A stretch of 64,000 bases of DNA from positions 24,639-88,638 of the forward strand of contig DDQW01000016.1 in the NCBI GenBank assembly GCA_002342805.1. Reading direction: 5' to 3'. The number at the start of each line of letters is the position of its first letter. The stretch's first letter is position 1. Shown here one piece after another: positions 8,322 to 16,442 of this stretch. The translations under genes were made by a program, and so were the position numbers. The DNA comes from Clostridiales bacterium UBA2432 (GTDB taxonomy: Bacteria > Bacillota > Clostridia > Lachnospirales > Vallitaleaceae). Under the pieces are notes generated by a model. That model had not been told where the DNA came from, did not search any database, and was given only the letters and a program-made list of their open reading frames with translations.

Positions 8322-9683
8322 ATGGAAAAAAACCGACAATTAATTTTAAAAGGAAGTTTAGTTCGAGCTATTTTGACTCTTGCTATTCCGATTATGTTGA
8401 ATAATCTGATTCAATCATTATATAATCTTGGCGACGCCTTTTGGGTATCACGTATTGGTGACGTTCAGGTTGCCGCTGTCAACTTTGTATGGCCGGTTTC
8501 ATTTTTCACCATTTCTTTTGCAACCGGTATTGCTGTAGCCGGAGCTGCCATGATTTCTCAATATATCGGTGCCAATCAAATTGCAGATGCCAATGATACA
8601 GCTCAACAACTCTACATATTTGCCCTTTTCTTTGGAATCATTGCTTGTACTTTCGGAATGATTTTTACACCTGCCATTGTTAAATTAATGGGTGCGAAAG
8701 GTCTATTACTCTCAGAAAGTATCCTATATTTACGCATTATATTTATCCAAGTCCCTTTTTTATTTATGATGAATATTTTTCTAGCTATAAATCAAGCGCA
8801 GGGGGATACAATTACACCCCTTATATTAAACGCCTCTAGCGCAATATTAAATATTTTACTTGACCCAATATTTATCTTTGTCTTTAATATGGGAATAAGT
8901 GGCGCAGCTTGGGCTACGGTATTATCCATGGTTCCTCTATCCCTTTTTGGAATATTCCGTTTATCGAAAGGACTCAACTATATCAAAATCAAACCTTACG
9001 ATTTAAGATTTAATCTTCAAAAAATGAAGATGTTGATTCGCATCGGAATCCCTTCATCGCTTGGAAGCAGTGGTGTGGCTTTCGGCTTTATCATTCTTTT
9101 CGGATTCGTTGTTCAATACGGGGATGCTGCTGTTGCAGCTCTAGGTATCGGTAATCGATTGAATTCACTTGCTTTTATGCCGGCTATCGGCGTCGGCGCT
9201 GCCCTAACAACGATAACCGGACAAAACCTAGGCGCAAACCAGGTCGAACGTGTGGCTAAAGCGTATCGCATATCCATCTTGCTTGCACTTATTTTCCTGA
9301 TAATGACGTCCTCTATTTTATGGTTTTTTGCCCCCAACCTAGTGTCTATATTCTCAAGTACTGAGGAAGTTATTCGACACGGAACTTTTTATTTACGTGC
9401 TCTTGCCATGACCACATGGAGTATTTCATTCTTCAATTGTGCACTTGGTCTATTAAACGGATCCGGGCATACGCTACATGCCATGTTTTTAGATGCAAGT
9501 CGCCTTTGGCTTATACGCATTCCGCTTATCATTATACTCGGAAACCTAACTTCACTTGGCGCTACTGCCGTTTGGTATGCAATTAGTATAAGTAATCTTG
9601 TCGCTGCAACTGTCGCCATTATTCTTATACTCACTGGCGTATGGAAAAAAACCAAAGTCAGAGATTTACATATTTTAAAATAA
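8322..9683 (+). CDS. MATE family multidrug/metabolite efflux transporter
   Basis: A 453-residue integral membrane protein with about twelve hydrophobic helices in two homologous halves. It has MATE features such as 'ILTLAIPIMLNNLIQSLYNLGDAFWVSRIGD' near the N-terminus (shown only in part as a family hallmark) and 'GIPSSLGSSGVAFGF' opening the second half. It exports cationic drugs or metabolites with Na+ or H+ counterflow. ATG at 8322 has GGAGG nine bases ahead; an earlier ATG at 8280 lacks an SD. It diverges from the opu operon. The substrate is unknown. Confidence 0.9.
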   Translation: MEKNRQLILKGSLVRAILTLAIPIMLNNLIQSLYNLGDAFWVSRIGDVQVAAVNFVWPVSFFTISFATGIAVAGAAMISQYIGANQIADANDTAQQLYIFALFFGIIACTFGMIFTPAIVKLMGAKGLLLSESILYLRIIFIQVPFLFMMNIFLAINQAQGDTITPLILNASSAILNILLDPIFIFVFNMGISGAAWATVLSMVPLSLFGIFRLSKGLNYIKIKPYDLRFNLQKMKMLIRIGIPSSLGSSGVAFGFIILFGFVVQYGDAAVAALGIGNRLNSLAFMPAIGVGAALTTITGQNLGANQVERVAKAYRISILLALIFLIMTSSILWFFAPNLVSIFSSTEEVIRHGTFYLRALAMTTWSISFFNCALGLLNGSGHTLHAMFLDASRLWLIRIPLIIILGNLTSLGATAVWYAISISNLVAATVAIILILTGVWKKTKVRDLHILK

Positions 9684-9750
9684 CTTTTTTTTATGATATA
9701 CTTATAGTGAAGGTAACTATAATATATATTATGAAATGGAGGTATTTTTT

Positions 9751-10965
9751 ATGACGTATGTACAAAATTTACTCAACTCTTTTTTTAACTCAATTCCTTC
9801 TGTTATTTCAGCAATCTTGATTTTGATTTTAGCATTTTTGGTTGCTTTTATTGCAAAGGTAATTACAACTTCAGGACTAAAAAAATTCAAAGCAGACAAA
9901 TATACAGATAAACTTGGATTGGCTGATGAAAAAACCGGTAGTTCAATTGAATTTATTGGAAAACTCGTTTTCTTTATTGTATTCTTACTATTCTTACCCG
10001 GTGCACTCGACCGCTTAGGTATGCAAAATGTTTCTCGACCTATTTCTGAACTTGTATCCACTTTTTTAAATTTCATTCCTAATCTTCTTGTTGCTGTTAT
10101 TATACTTGTTATTGGTTTTTTTATTGCCAATATTATCCGTCAATTATTAAAACCAATATTAGTACGTTTACGCGTCGACAAGCTTCAAGAAAAAGCCGGT
10201 ATTGAGACAAAAGATTCAACAACAATATCATCTGTATTGTCTTATGTCGTTTACATTCTTATTCTGATTCCTGTAGTTATCGCTGCTTTACAAGCACTTC
10301 GAATAACAGCAATCTCAGAGCCTGCGATTATGATGCTCAATAAGATTCTTTTATTTTTACCAAATATTTTTGTAGCCATCGGCATTCTTATTGTCGGAAT
10401 CTTTATTAGTAAAATCGCTGCCAATCTATTAATTGCTTTGCTTGCAGGTGTTGGTGCAGATACGCTTCTAAAAAAAATCGCTCCAAAAGCAGATGCAGAT
10501 AATATACCTTCACTCTCAAAAATTATCGGTGAATCTGTTCGATACATTATCATTCTTTTATTTGTCGTTGAAGCCATTAATGTTCTTCAACTCGATGTAC
10601 TGCAATTTGTAGGTGCTGCTATTATTGCATATTTACCATTTGCAATTAGTGCACTCATCATTATTGGACTTGCACTTTTATTAACAACATGGGTAGAATC
10701 ATTGATTCGCAAGAATTTTCCAAAAGCTAACCTATCCATTATGGCTGCCAAAACTGCTATTATGGTTTTAGCTGCCTTTATGGTTTTTAATCAATTAGGT
10801 ATCGCTCAAACCATTGTAAATACCTTATTTATAATTGTCTTAAGCGCAATAGCTATTGCCTTTGCCATAGCATTTGGTGTTGGTGGGCGTCAATTTGCTG
10901 CCAATATGCTTAAAAAAGCCGAGTCTAAACTTGACGAAGAAACATCCGATACGCCTCTTAAATAA
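9751..10965 (+). CDS. Conserved TM-helix (PF05552-type) membrane protein, mechanosensitive-channel related
   Basis: A 404-residue protein built of repeated units of amphipathic and hydrophobic helix, for example 'NLLNSFFNSIPSVISAILILI', 'STFLNFIPNLLVAVIILVIG', 'LNKILLFLPNIFVAIGILIVG' and 'GAAIIAYLPFAISALIIIG', with the recurring 'P(N/S/F).(V/I)(A/S)'. These are the conserved TM helices found in MscS-related membrane proteins. It lacks the MscS beta domain, so channel activity is uncertain. ATG at 9751 follows GGAGG. An inverted repeat TTATAGT-N7-ACTATAA (9702-9722) precedes it. It stands alone and ends in a strong terminator. Confidence 0.75.
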   Translation: MTYVQNLLNSFFNSIPSVISAILILILAFLVAFIAKVITTSGLKKFKADKYTDKLGLADEKTGSSIEFIGKLVFFIVFLLFLPGALDRLGMQNVSRPISELVSTFLNFIPNLLVAVIILVIGFFIANIIRQLLKPILVRLRVDKLQEKAGIETKDSTTISSVLSYVVYILILIPVVIAALQALRITAISEPAIMMLNKILLFLPNIFVAIGILIVGIFISKIAANLLIALLAGVGADTLLKKIAPKADADNIPSLSKIIGESVRYIIILLFVVEAINVLQLDVLQFVGAAIIAYLPFAISALIIIGLALLLTTWVESLIRKNFPKANLSIMAAKTAIMVLAAFMVFNQLGIAQTIVNTLFIIVLSAIAIAFAIAFGVGGRQFAANMLKKAESKLDEETSDTPLK

Positions 10966-10972
10966 ATAAAGC

Positions 10973-11019
10973 AAAAGCCTTACGATAACATGTTTTTTTG
11001 TTATCGTAAGGCTTTTTTT
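10973..11019. terminator. Bidirectional intrinsic terminator
   Basis: A 16-bp stem AAGCCTTACGATAACA with its complement around an eight-base T-rich loop; T tracts on the plus side and A tracts on the other. It serves the membrane protein gene on the plus strand and the histidine kinase gene on the minus strand. Confidence 0.93.
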
Positions 11020-11030
11020 AATGTTGTGAT

Positions 11031-12488
11031 TTATGAAACTTTTATGACGTCAAACCAGAAAACAACATTATTTTCTTCATTGTAACATCCATATGCTTGT
11101 CCTGAGACATTTTGTATGGCTCGAACAATAGATAGACCCAAACCATAGCTGCTTCTATCCGTGCCTCTTGCTTCATCTGCTTTATAAAATCCATCCCAAA
11201 TATAATTCATGATTTTTTGTGGGATAGGTTGTCCTGAATTAATGACTGAAATTCGATACACGTCTTTTTTTTCTTCTATACGAATAGTGATGTTCTTTGT
11301 ATAACTACAATATTTTCCTGCGTTTGATAGATAATTTGCTAAGATCTGTTCAAATCGGACAGGATCAACATTTCCAATCCCATCAATTAATTCAAGGGAA
11401 ATATTTAGTTGTCTTTCATGAATGAATCCATAATATTTTTCTATAAAATTCTCAATTGCTTTTTTTAAAACTATGTTTTCATAATAAAAATCCATATAAC
11501 CACTTTCAATTCGAGAAAGTTCGAGTATTTCATTTAATAATCGTTTCATTTTTGTTGATTCTTCAGCTATATACTTAATATACTTATGCTCTTGATCTCG
11601 GTCTTTAACAAATCCTTGTGTAATTTCATCTGCATAACCTTTAATTAATGCAAGGGGTGTTCTAAGCTCATGAGACGCATTTGAAATAAACTTCCTCTGT
11701 GATTCGACATCATTTTCGAGTTGTATATTTTGTTTTTGTAATGTATTCAATGCATCTTTTAACTTGATAGCTAACTGATGAATATCTGTACTTAAATTTT
11801 CCAACTCATCACCTGTTTCAATAATTAGCTCATGATCAAAATTCAGTTTGGAAAGTTCACCTACATGTGTTTGCATCATTCGAATAGGGCGAGTAAATCG
11901 TTTTGAGAGATGAGTCACCATAAAACCCGCAATCATTAGAAAAAGAAACGTTACACTTACAAGAAGTATATTGGCTTGACGAACACTATTTAATATGGGT
12001 TCAATTCCTTGAGTTAAATATATGGTCGTTTCTTCATCAATAACCATCTTTGCAATAAAAAGATGCGTTCCTTCTTTCTCATCATAAAGGGTTCCTAGCT
12101 GAGTTGTCTGATTAATCCACGACCAATCTTTTACAAATTGAGTTGGTATAAAAGGTTTTTTCAACTCTGGCCGATCATTACGGTCAAAATCATTCGGTCC
12201 ACGAATTCCAATCTCTCGTGATGAAGAATAGACGATTTCTCCAAACTGCTCTACTGTAATATCATAACTATGCCCGGGATCTAGATTTCCAATTGCACTT
12301 CTCCATTCATCATCTGAATACTCAATTGCACTTAATAATTCCATACCTTCTATCATATCCGTTTTTACAGAATGATAATATAAAGGTTTTAACAGCAATG
12401 AATTCGCCAACAGAAGAACAACTGAAAAACTTAGCATAAAACCCATGACTTGAATTGTTAAGCGTTTTGAAATCGCCTTATTCTTCAT
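11031..12488 (-). CDS. Sensor histidine kinase (HAMP, HisKA, HATPase)
   Basis: A 485-residue transmembrane kinase: TM1 about residues 12-34, an extracellular sensor of roughly 130 residues, TM2 about 168-190, HAMP, HisKA with phospho-acceptor His273 in 'ASHELRTPLALIKGYA', and ATPase boxes 'NYLSNAGKYC' and 'GLGLSIVRAI'. It phosphorylates the partner regulator, whose gene overlaps its start by 11 bp. It closes a five-gene operon that begins with a VTC-domain protein. The signal is unknown; the external domain has no recognisable ligand motif. Confidence 0.93.
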   Translation of the reverse strand: MKNKAISKRLTIQVMGFMLSFSVVLLLANSLLLKPLYYHSVKTDMIEGMELLSAIEYSDDEWRSAIGNLDPGHSYDITVEQFGEIVYSSSREIGIRGPNDFDRNDRPELKKPFIPTQFVKDWSWINQTTQLGTLYDEKEGTHLFIAKMVIDEETTIYLTQGIEPILNSVRQANILLVSVTFLFLMIAGFMVTHLSKRFTRPIRMMQTHVGELSKLNFDHELIIETGDELENLSTDIHQLAIKLKDALNTLQKQNIQLENDVESQRKFISNASHELRTPLALIKGYADEITQGFVKDRDQEHKYIKYIAEESTKMKRLLNEILELSRIESGYMDFYYENIVLKKAIENFIEKYYGFIHERQLNISLELIDGIGNVDPVRFEQILANYLSNAGKYCSYTKNITIRIEEKKDVYRISVINSGQPIPQKIMNYIWDGFYKADEARGTDRSSYGLGLSIVRAIQNVSGQAYGCYNEENNVVFWFDVIKVS

Positions 12489-13173
12489 AATTCACCTCAA
12501 AACGATAGCCATATCCATGTACAGTTTGTAGATAATCACCATGGCTTCCCAGTTGTTTTCGTAAACGATTAACATGTGTATCGACAGTACTTTCTGAACC
12601 TAAGTAATCATATCCCCAAACTTTTTCGAGTATTTGACCTCGACTAAGAGAAATCCCATGGTTCGTTGCGAGATAGACAAGCAGGTCATATTCTTTACGT
12701 TTTAAATCTGTTCGATTTCCTTGGAGGATAAGACTTCTTCCTTTTATATCAATAATCACCTCTCCAAACACGAGATTATTCTCATCTTTAGAAGACTTTT
12801 TCTCTTGTCCCACACGTCTTAAAACCGCTTCAATTCTTGCTGCCAAAACCATTGGGGTAAAAGGTTTGATTATATAATCATCCGCCCCATTTTCTAAACC
12901 GGCGACTTGATCATAATCTTCACCTTTTGCTGTCAGCATGATAATTGGACAAGATGAATAATCTCGAATACGTTTGCACGCCGTGAATCCATCCATTACA
13001 GGCATCATTACATCTAGTAATATCAAATCTGGCTCCATAACTTTAGTCATTGTAATCGCTTCTTCACCATTTGTGGCTTCAATGACTTGATATCCTCTGT
13101 TTTCAAGGATCATTCGAATCATCTCAAGTAATCTAGGATCATCATCAACAATTAAAATAGTTATTTTTTTCAT
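12478..13173 (-). CDS. OmpR/PhoB-family response regulator
   Basis: 231 residues: a receiver domain with 'LIVDDDPRL', phosphorylation Asp in 'LILLDVMMPVMDG', switch Thr 'LTAKG' and Lys 'IKPFTP', then a C-terminal winged helix with 'ESTVDTHVNRLRKQLG' and 'VHGYGYRFE'. ATG at 13173 follows GGAAGG; an earlier ATG at 13224 would invade the preceding gene. Cotranscribed with the kinase, and probably controls its own operon through the 11-bp tandem repeats at 16226-16247, the spacing typical for this family. Confidence 0.94.
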   Translation of the reverse strand: MKKITILIVDDDPRLLEMIRMILENRGYQVIEATNGEEAITMTKVMEPDLILLDVMMPVMDGFTACKRIRDYSSCPIIMLTAKGEDYDQVAGLENGADDYIIKPFTPMVLAARIEAVLRRVGQEKKSSKDENNLVFGEVIIDIKGRSLILQGNRTDLKRKEYDLLVYLATNHGISLSRGQILEKVWGYDYLGSESTVDTHVNRLRKQLGSHGDYLQTVHGYGYRFEVNYEE

Positions 13174-13192
13174 ATGGTTTTCCTTCCAAAGG

Positions 13193-14776
13193 CTATTCTT
13201 GAGGTAATTCAAGTGGGTCTTCACCGTTAGGATGTAGAGGTATCTCGCCTTCTATCCACACAGGACGCTCACCTTTTTGTCTTCCATTTTGAGGTCCACT
13301 ACCTATACCACCTGTTGTTCCAAATGTCGTTATCGTATCTGTTAGTTCTATGGATGTATATAGTTCGTCATTAATGTATACATTATATGACTTACCTACT
13401 TGCAAATCAATAGAAGAATAGATTAAACTTTCAAATGCTTTTTCCGGTAAAAGCTCTACTAACGTTTCTTCAGTTTCGTTTGTTATACGTATTTTGACGC
13501 CTGCATTCATTGCAGAATCAAAGCCTATGACCATTGTATTAATCGTAGATACCTGACTTGGAGTTTGTAACATACCGCTACTTCCCACTGCAACTAAGTC
13601 TCCACCTGTCATTTCAAAGGTACCATTATAATCCAGACTTCCGTTACCATTGTTTATAGGACCACTTATAATTAGCTTACCACCTGTCATCCAAACATTT
13701 CCATTTGAATCTAATCCATCTCCATAACTATTAATCGATAATATTCCTCCATTAATATACAAACCAAAATCATAAGTTTTCCCTTCCATCATATCACCTC
13801 GACCAAGCGTTTCTGTAGATCCATCTGTAGCATTTACTCCATCATCACTTGCATTTATGGTCACTTCACCATCATTGATAATAATATCTTTGGCTTCAAG
13901 TCCTTCATATGAGTCTTCAATTAAAATAACACCACTATCAATTTGAAGTATTTGGTCTGCATGTACTCCGTCATCTTCAGTTGTCAACGTAATATTTCCT
14001 GATTGAATCATCACAGTATCATTACTATGTATGCTGTCATCAATGCTATTAACTTGGATTGTACCTGATTTTATATCAACCAGTATATCGGATTGAATTC
14101 CTTTCTGTTTTGCTTGAATATCTAGTGTAGCACCGGATATATGTACTAAATCGTTTCCTTTAATACCATTTCTACCTGCAACAATACTAAGTATAACATC
14201 ATAGACTATTAAATCATCTTTACTTAAAATTGCAGTTTTATCACTTGTTGTAATCGTCAAGTCACCTGTGCCATTAATGACTAAATCTTCTTTTGAGTAA
14301 ATGGCTCCGTTTGTTCTTTCTATCCCTAAGTCTTCTGCCTCTTCTTCTAGGTAAACAGATGTATCTTCAATCTTATTATTCGTGTCTTGTAATACAGTAA
14401 TCACAGGTTCATCTGCCTGTTCGATATAAATTGGTGCATCAGAATTATTTGTTAAATTTACACCGGCTAATATTAGCTGAACTTGTCCTTCTTCTTCTGT
14501 ATTAATACGAATCTGTCCATTATAATCTCCTACAAGTTTATACGATCCTATTCCAGTTATTTCAATGGAATCCTCATCAATCAATACGTAATCACTGTCG
14601 CTAGATGCCGAATTACCTTCTAATGAAATTACTACACTCTCTTCCACCTTTTCATTTAAATTATTGGTATTTGTTTCTGCTGCATCCGTTATATCTGGCA
14701 CTTGCATTGAGCCACATGCTGATAACATTGCAATAATGACGGTTAAACTGATTACTCTACTTATTCGTTTTTTCAC
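13193..14776 (-). CDS. Carbohydrate-binding beta-helix lipoprotein (Cthe_2159-like)
   Basis: A 527-residue surface lipoprotein: signal peptide with lipobox 'LSAC', then a long right-handed beta-helix of about 20-residue coils rich in D, N, G and I/V ('TIQVNSIDDSIHSNDTVMIQ', 'DDGVHADQILQIDSG', 'NASDDGVNATDGS'). This matches the family of Clostridium thermocellum Cthe_2159, described as a polysaccharide/acid-sugar binding protein. The final region is acidic with a Pro-rich tail. It starts at GTG with AGGAGG ahead. It lies between DUF4956 and the two-component genes. Probably binds a cell-wall or extracellular polyanion; the ligand is an inference. Confidence 0.82.
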   Translation of the reverse strand: MKKRISRVISLTVIIAMLSACGSMQVPDITDAAETNTNNLNEKVEESVVISLEGNSASSDSDYVLIDEDSIEITGIGSYKLVGDYNGQIRINTEEEGQVQLILAGVNLTNNSDAPIYIEQADEPVITVLQDTNNKIEDTSVYLEEEAEDLGIERTNGAIYSKEDLVINGTGDLTITTSDKTAILSKDDLIVYDVILSIVAGRNGIKGNDLVHISGATLDIQAKQKGIQSDILVDIKSGTIQVNSIDDSIHSNDTVMIQSGNITLTTEDDGVHADQILQIDSGVILIEDSYEGLEAKDIIINDGEVTINASDDGVNATDGSTETLGRGDMMEGKTYDFGLYINGGILSINSYGDGLDSNGNVWMTGGKLIISGPINNGNGSLDYNGTFEMTGGDLVAVGSSGMLQTPSQVSTINTMVIGFDSAMNAGVKIRITNETEETLVELLPEKAFESLIYSSIDLQVGKSYNVYINDELYTSIELTDTITTFGTTGGIGSGPQNGRQKGERPVWIEGEIPLHPNGEDPLELPQE

Positions 14777-14787
14777 TTTAATTCCTC

Positions 14788-15462
14788 CTATGCTGCATAG
14801 TCGCCATCATAACTTAACATGGCTACACTAATAACATCATTTATTTGATCGATTGCATTTACTAAGTTACTTTTATCTGATTTTGTTCTGATCTCAATGG
14901 TTAACTCATATTGAGAGGGTACTTTTGTTTTTGATTTAATCTTATATTGGTTAAGCGATGAATCAAGTTCACCAAATATTTTTTCTTCAGCTTCACTATT
15001 GATATAAGATATTATAAGAAGATATGGTTCTAACCGAAGATCCATATTATTAAAAAATAGTAAAACACTTGTAATAAAAATAAATGAAATAAGTGCTAAA
15101 ATATACAATCCTGCACCGGTAATAATACCGGTTCCAATTGCCCAAAACATATAAACAACATCAATCGGATCTTTTATCGAGGTCCTAAAACGAACAATTG
15201 AAAGTGCTCCCACCATACCTAATGATAAAACAATATTATTCGTGACTCCAATAATAATCATGGCTGAAATCATACTTAATACAACAAGCGATACATTAAA
15301 TGTTTTTGAGTACATAACACCTTGAAATGTTTTTTTATAGACATAAAATATACCGACTCCAATAATGATCGCAACTATAAATGAAATACACATTTCTAAT
15401 AAGGATAAAGCGCCTGTTGTTTGTTCAATAAAATCATTTTTAAATATATCATTAATCGTCAT
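14788..15462 (-). CDS. DUF4956 membrane protein
   Basis: 224 residues: four predicted membrane helices in residues 20-135, with the family hallmark 'GALSIVRFRTSIKDPIDVVYMFWAIGTGI' beginning near residue 84 (only its opening is diagnostic: SIVRFRT), then a cytosolic ferredoxin-like tail of about 85 residues. The function is unknown. The family is repeatedly found next to VTC-domain proteins, suggesting a joint role in making, exporting or regulating polyphosphate-like polymers. SD AAAAGGGG. It lies 19 bp after the VTC gene. Confidence 0.85.
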   Translation of the reverse strand: MTINDIFKNDFIEQTTGALSLLEMCISFIVAIIIGVGIFYVYKKTFQGVMYSKTFNVSLVVLSMISAMIIIGVTNNIVLSLGMVGALSIVRFRTSIKDPIDVVYMFWAIGTGIITGAGLYILALISFIFITSVLLFFNNMDLRLEPYLLIISYINSEAEEKIFGELDSSLNQYKIKSKTKVPSQYELTIEIRTKSDKSNLVNAIDQINDVISVAMLSYDGDYAA

Positions 15463-15480
15463 TTTATTATTTCCCCTTTT

Positions 15481-16161
15481 CTAATATTGCTTGCTTCGAC
15501 ATAATGTATATTTAGATACGCTTTGTCTTTTGGCAACATTTTGCTGTACAAGATTTTTAATGTGCATGGGTAAAAACCCAGTATATTTCACTTCAAGAAT
15601 AACTTGGTTTGGCTCTAAAGCCGGTACATATAAATTATTACTATCAAACAGGTCTTGTCCGTGGGTCGAATGCCTTATGTCATGATCGAAAGTCACTCGA
15701 ACATCCCCGTAATTATATACAAAGGTTTGCCGGTCATAATCAACAATGACTTTGGGTTTTAGTTTTCGCCGAATTCCATCAAGACAGAATTCCTGAATGA
15801 GTTCTTCGTCAGAGCTCATTCTTAATTTTTCATACTCACCATTAATAATCATCTGATACTGCTCGAATGTTAGCTTTGCTGATGCTTTGAATCCAACTTG
15901 ATTATGTTTCACTTTTTTTTCCAAACGTATATGTTTTTGACCACCATTATAAATACGTATACGATATTTTTTGCGTTTCATTTGTCCAATAATATTATCT
16001 CCAAGTGCACTATTTGAATAATCATCAAAGTATAAACTCGTCACTTGGTAAAAACCCTGATCATCTGAATTTTGATCGTATGGGCATACATGTTGTATTC
16101 GTCGACTCATTACTTGTGCAGTGTTTGAATCAATAATATATTTCAATTCATTTCTATACAT
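15481..16161 (-). CDS. VTC-domain protein (predicted polyphosphate polymerase or triphosphate tunnel enzyme)
   Basis: A 226-residue cytosolic protein with the charged strands of a triphosphate-tunnel fold: 'RNELKYIID', 'VTSLYFDD', 'KRKKYRIRIY', 'IRLEKKVKHNQVGFK', 'VDYDRQTFVY', 'VTFDHDIR' and 'ILEVKYTGFLP'. These basic and acidic residues match those that bind the phosphate chain and metal in yeast Vtc4. It may polymerise ATP gamma-phosphates into polyphosphate; this is inferred from the family, and bacterial members are poorly studied. First gene of the operon, with GGAGG seven bases ahead of the ATG. Confidence 0.85.
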   Translation of the reverse strand: MYRNELKYIIDSNTAQVMSRRIQHVCPYDQNSDDQGFYQVTSLYFDDYSNSALGDNIIGQMKRKKYRIRIYNGGQKHIRLEKKVKHNQVGFKASAKLTFEQYQMIINGEYEKLRMSSDEELIQEFCLDGIRRKLKPKVIVDYDRQTFVYNYGDVRVTFDHDIRHSTHGQDLFDSNNLYVPALEPNQVILEVKYTGFLPMHIKNLVQQNVAKRQSVSKYTLCRSKQY

Positions 16162-16225
16162 ATGTTTTCCTCCATCTCTTGATATACCTATAATAAGATA
16201 GCGAATTAACCTTAACTTAACACAT

Positions 16226-16247
16226 TTATGAACAAATTATGAACAAA
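16226..16247 (-). promoter_or_regulatory. 11-bp tandem repeat, probable response-regulator binding site
   Basis: TTATGAACAAA occurs twice in direct succession without a gap. Just downstream, toward the VTC gene, are further TTAAC-type half sites (16206-16220: TTAACCTTAACTTAAC). Direct repeats with 11-bp period are what OmpR/PhoB-type regulators bind. It lies about 65 bp upstream of the VTC start. A -10-like TATTAT on the minus strand lies between it and the gene. Confidence 0.6.
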
Positions 16248-16295
16248 AGGACAAGGATTTTATGCTAAAGTAGTGCACAAAAAAAAGGAGCAACC

Positions 16296-16442
16296 ATGAT
16301 TCTTGTCACTCCTATTGCTAGATCACATTATAATGATGCTCATCAAATCCCGATTAGCTTTAGACAATATCGGGAGAGTATGCTTCAATTCGCTAAAGAT
16401 CGTAATATCTCCATTATTGACCTAGGTCTTTATTATCTTTAA
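16296..16442 (+). pseudogene. Fragment of a rhamnogalacturonan-acetylesterase-like SGNH hydrolase
   Basis: A 48-codon frame preceded by AAAAGGAG. Its product 'MILVTPIARSHYND...YRESMLQFAKDRNISIIDL' resembles the middle of SGNH/GDSL esterases of the rhamnogalacturonan acetylesterase group (pattern TPIARR.F ... Y..A...LA....P.IDL). The nucleophile-Ser block and the C-terminal Asp-His block are missing, so it cannot be an active enzyme. It is probably a decayed remnant, though expression as a micro-protein is not excluded. The end overlaps the stop region of the chemotaxis receptor on the other strand. The assignment is from memory of the family. Confidence 0.5.

Noticed and set aside
9729..10130. 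Open frame on the minus strand inside the conserved-TM-helix gene
   Set aside because: It is a low-complexity shadow of a real membrane protein gene, has no SD, and its product resembles no family.
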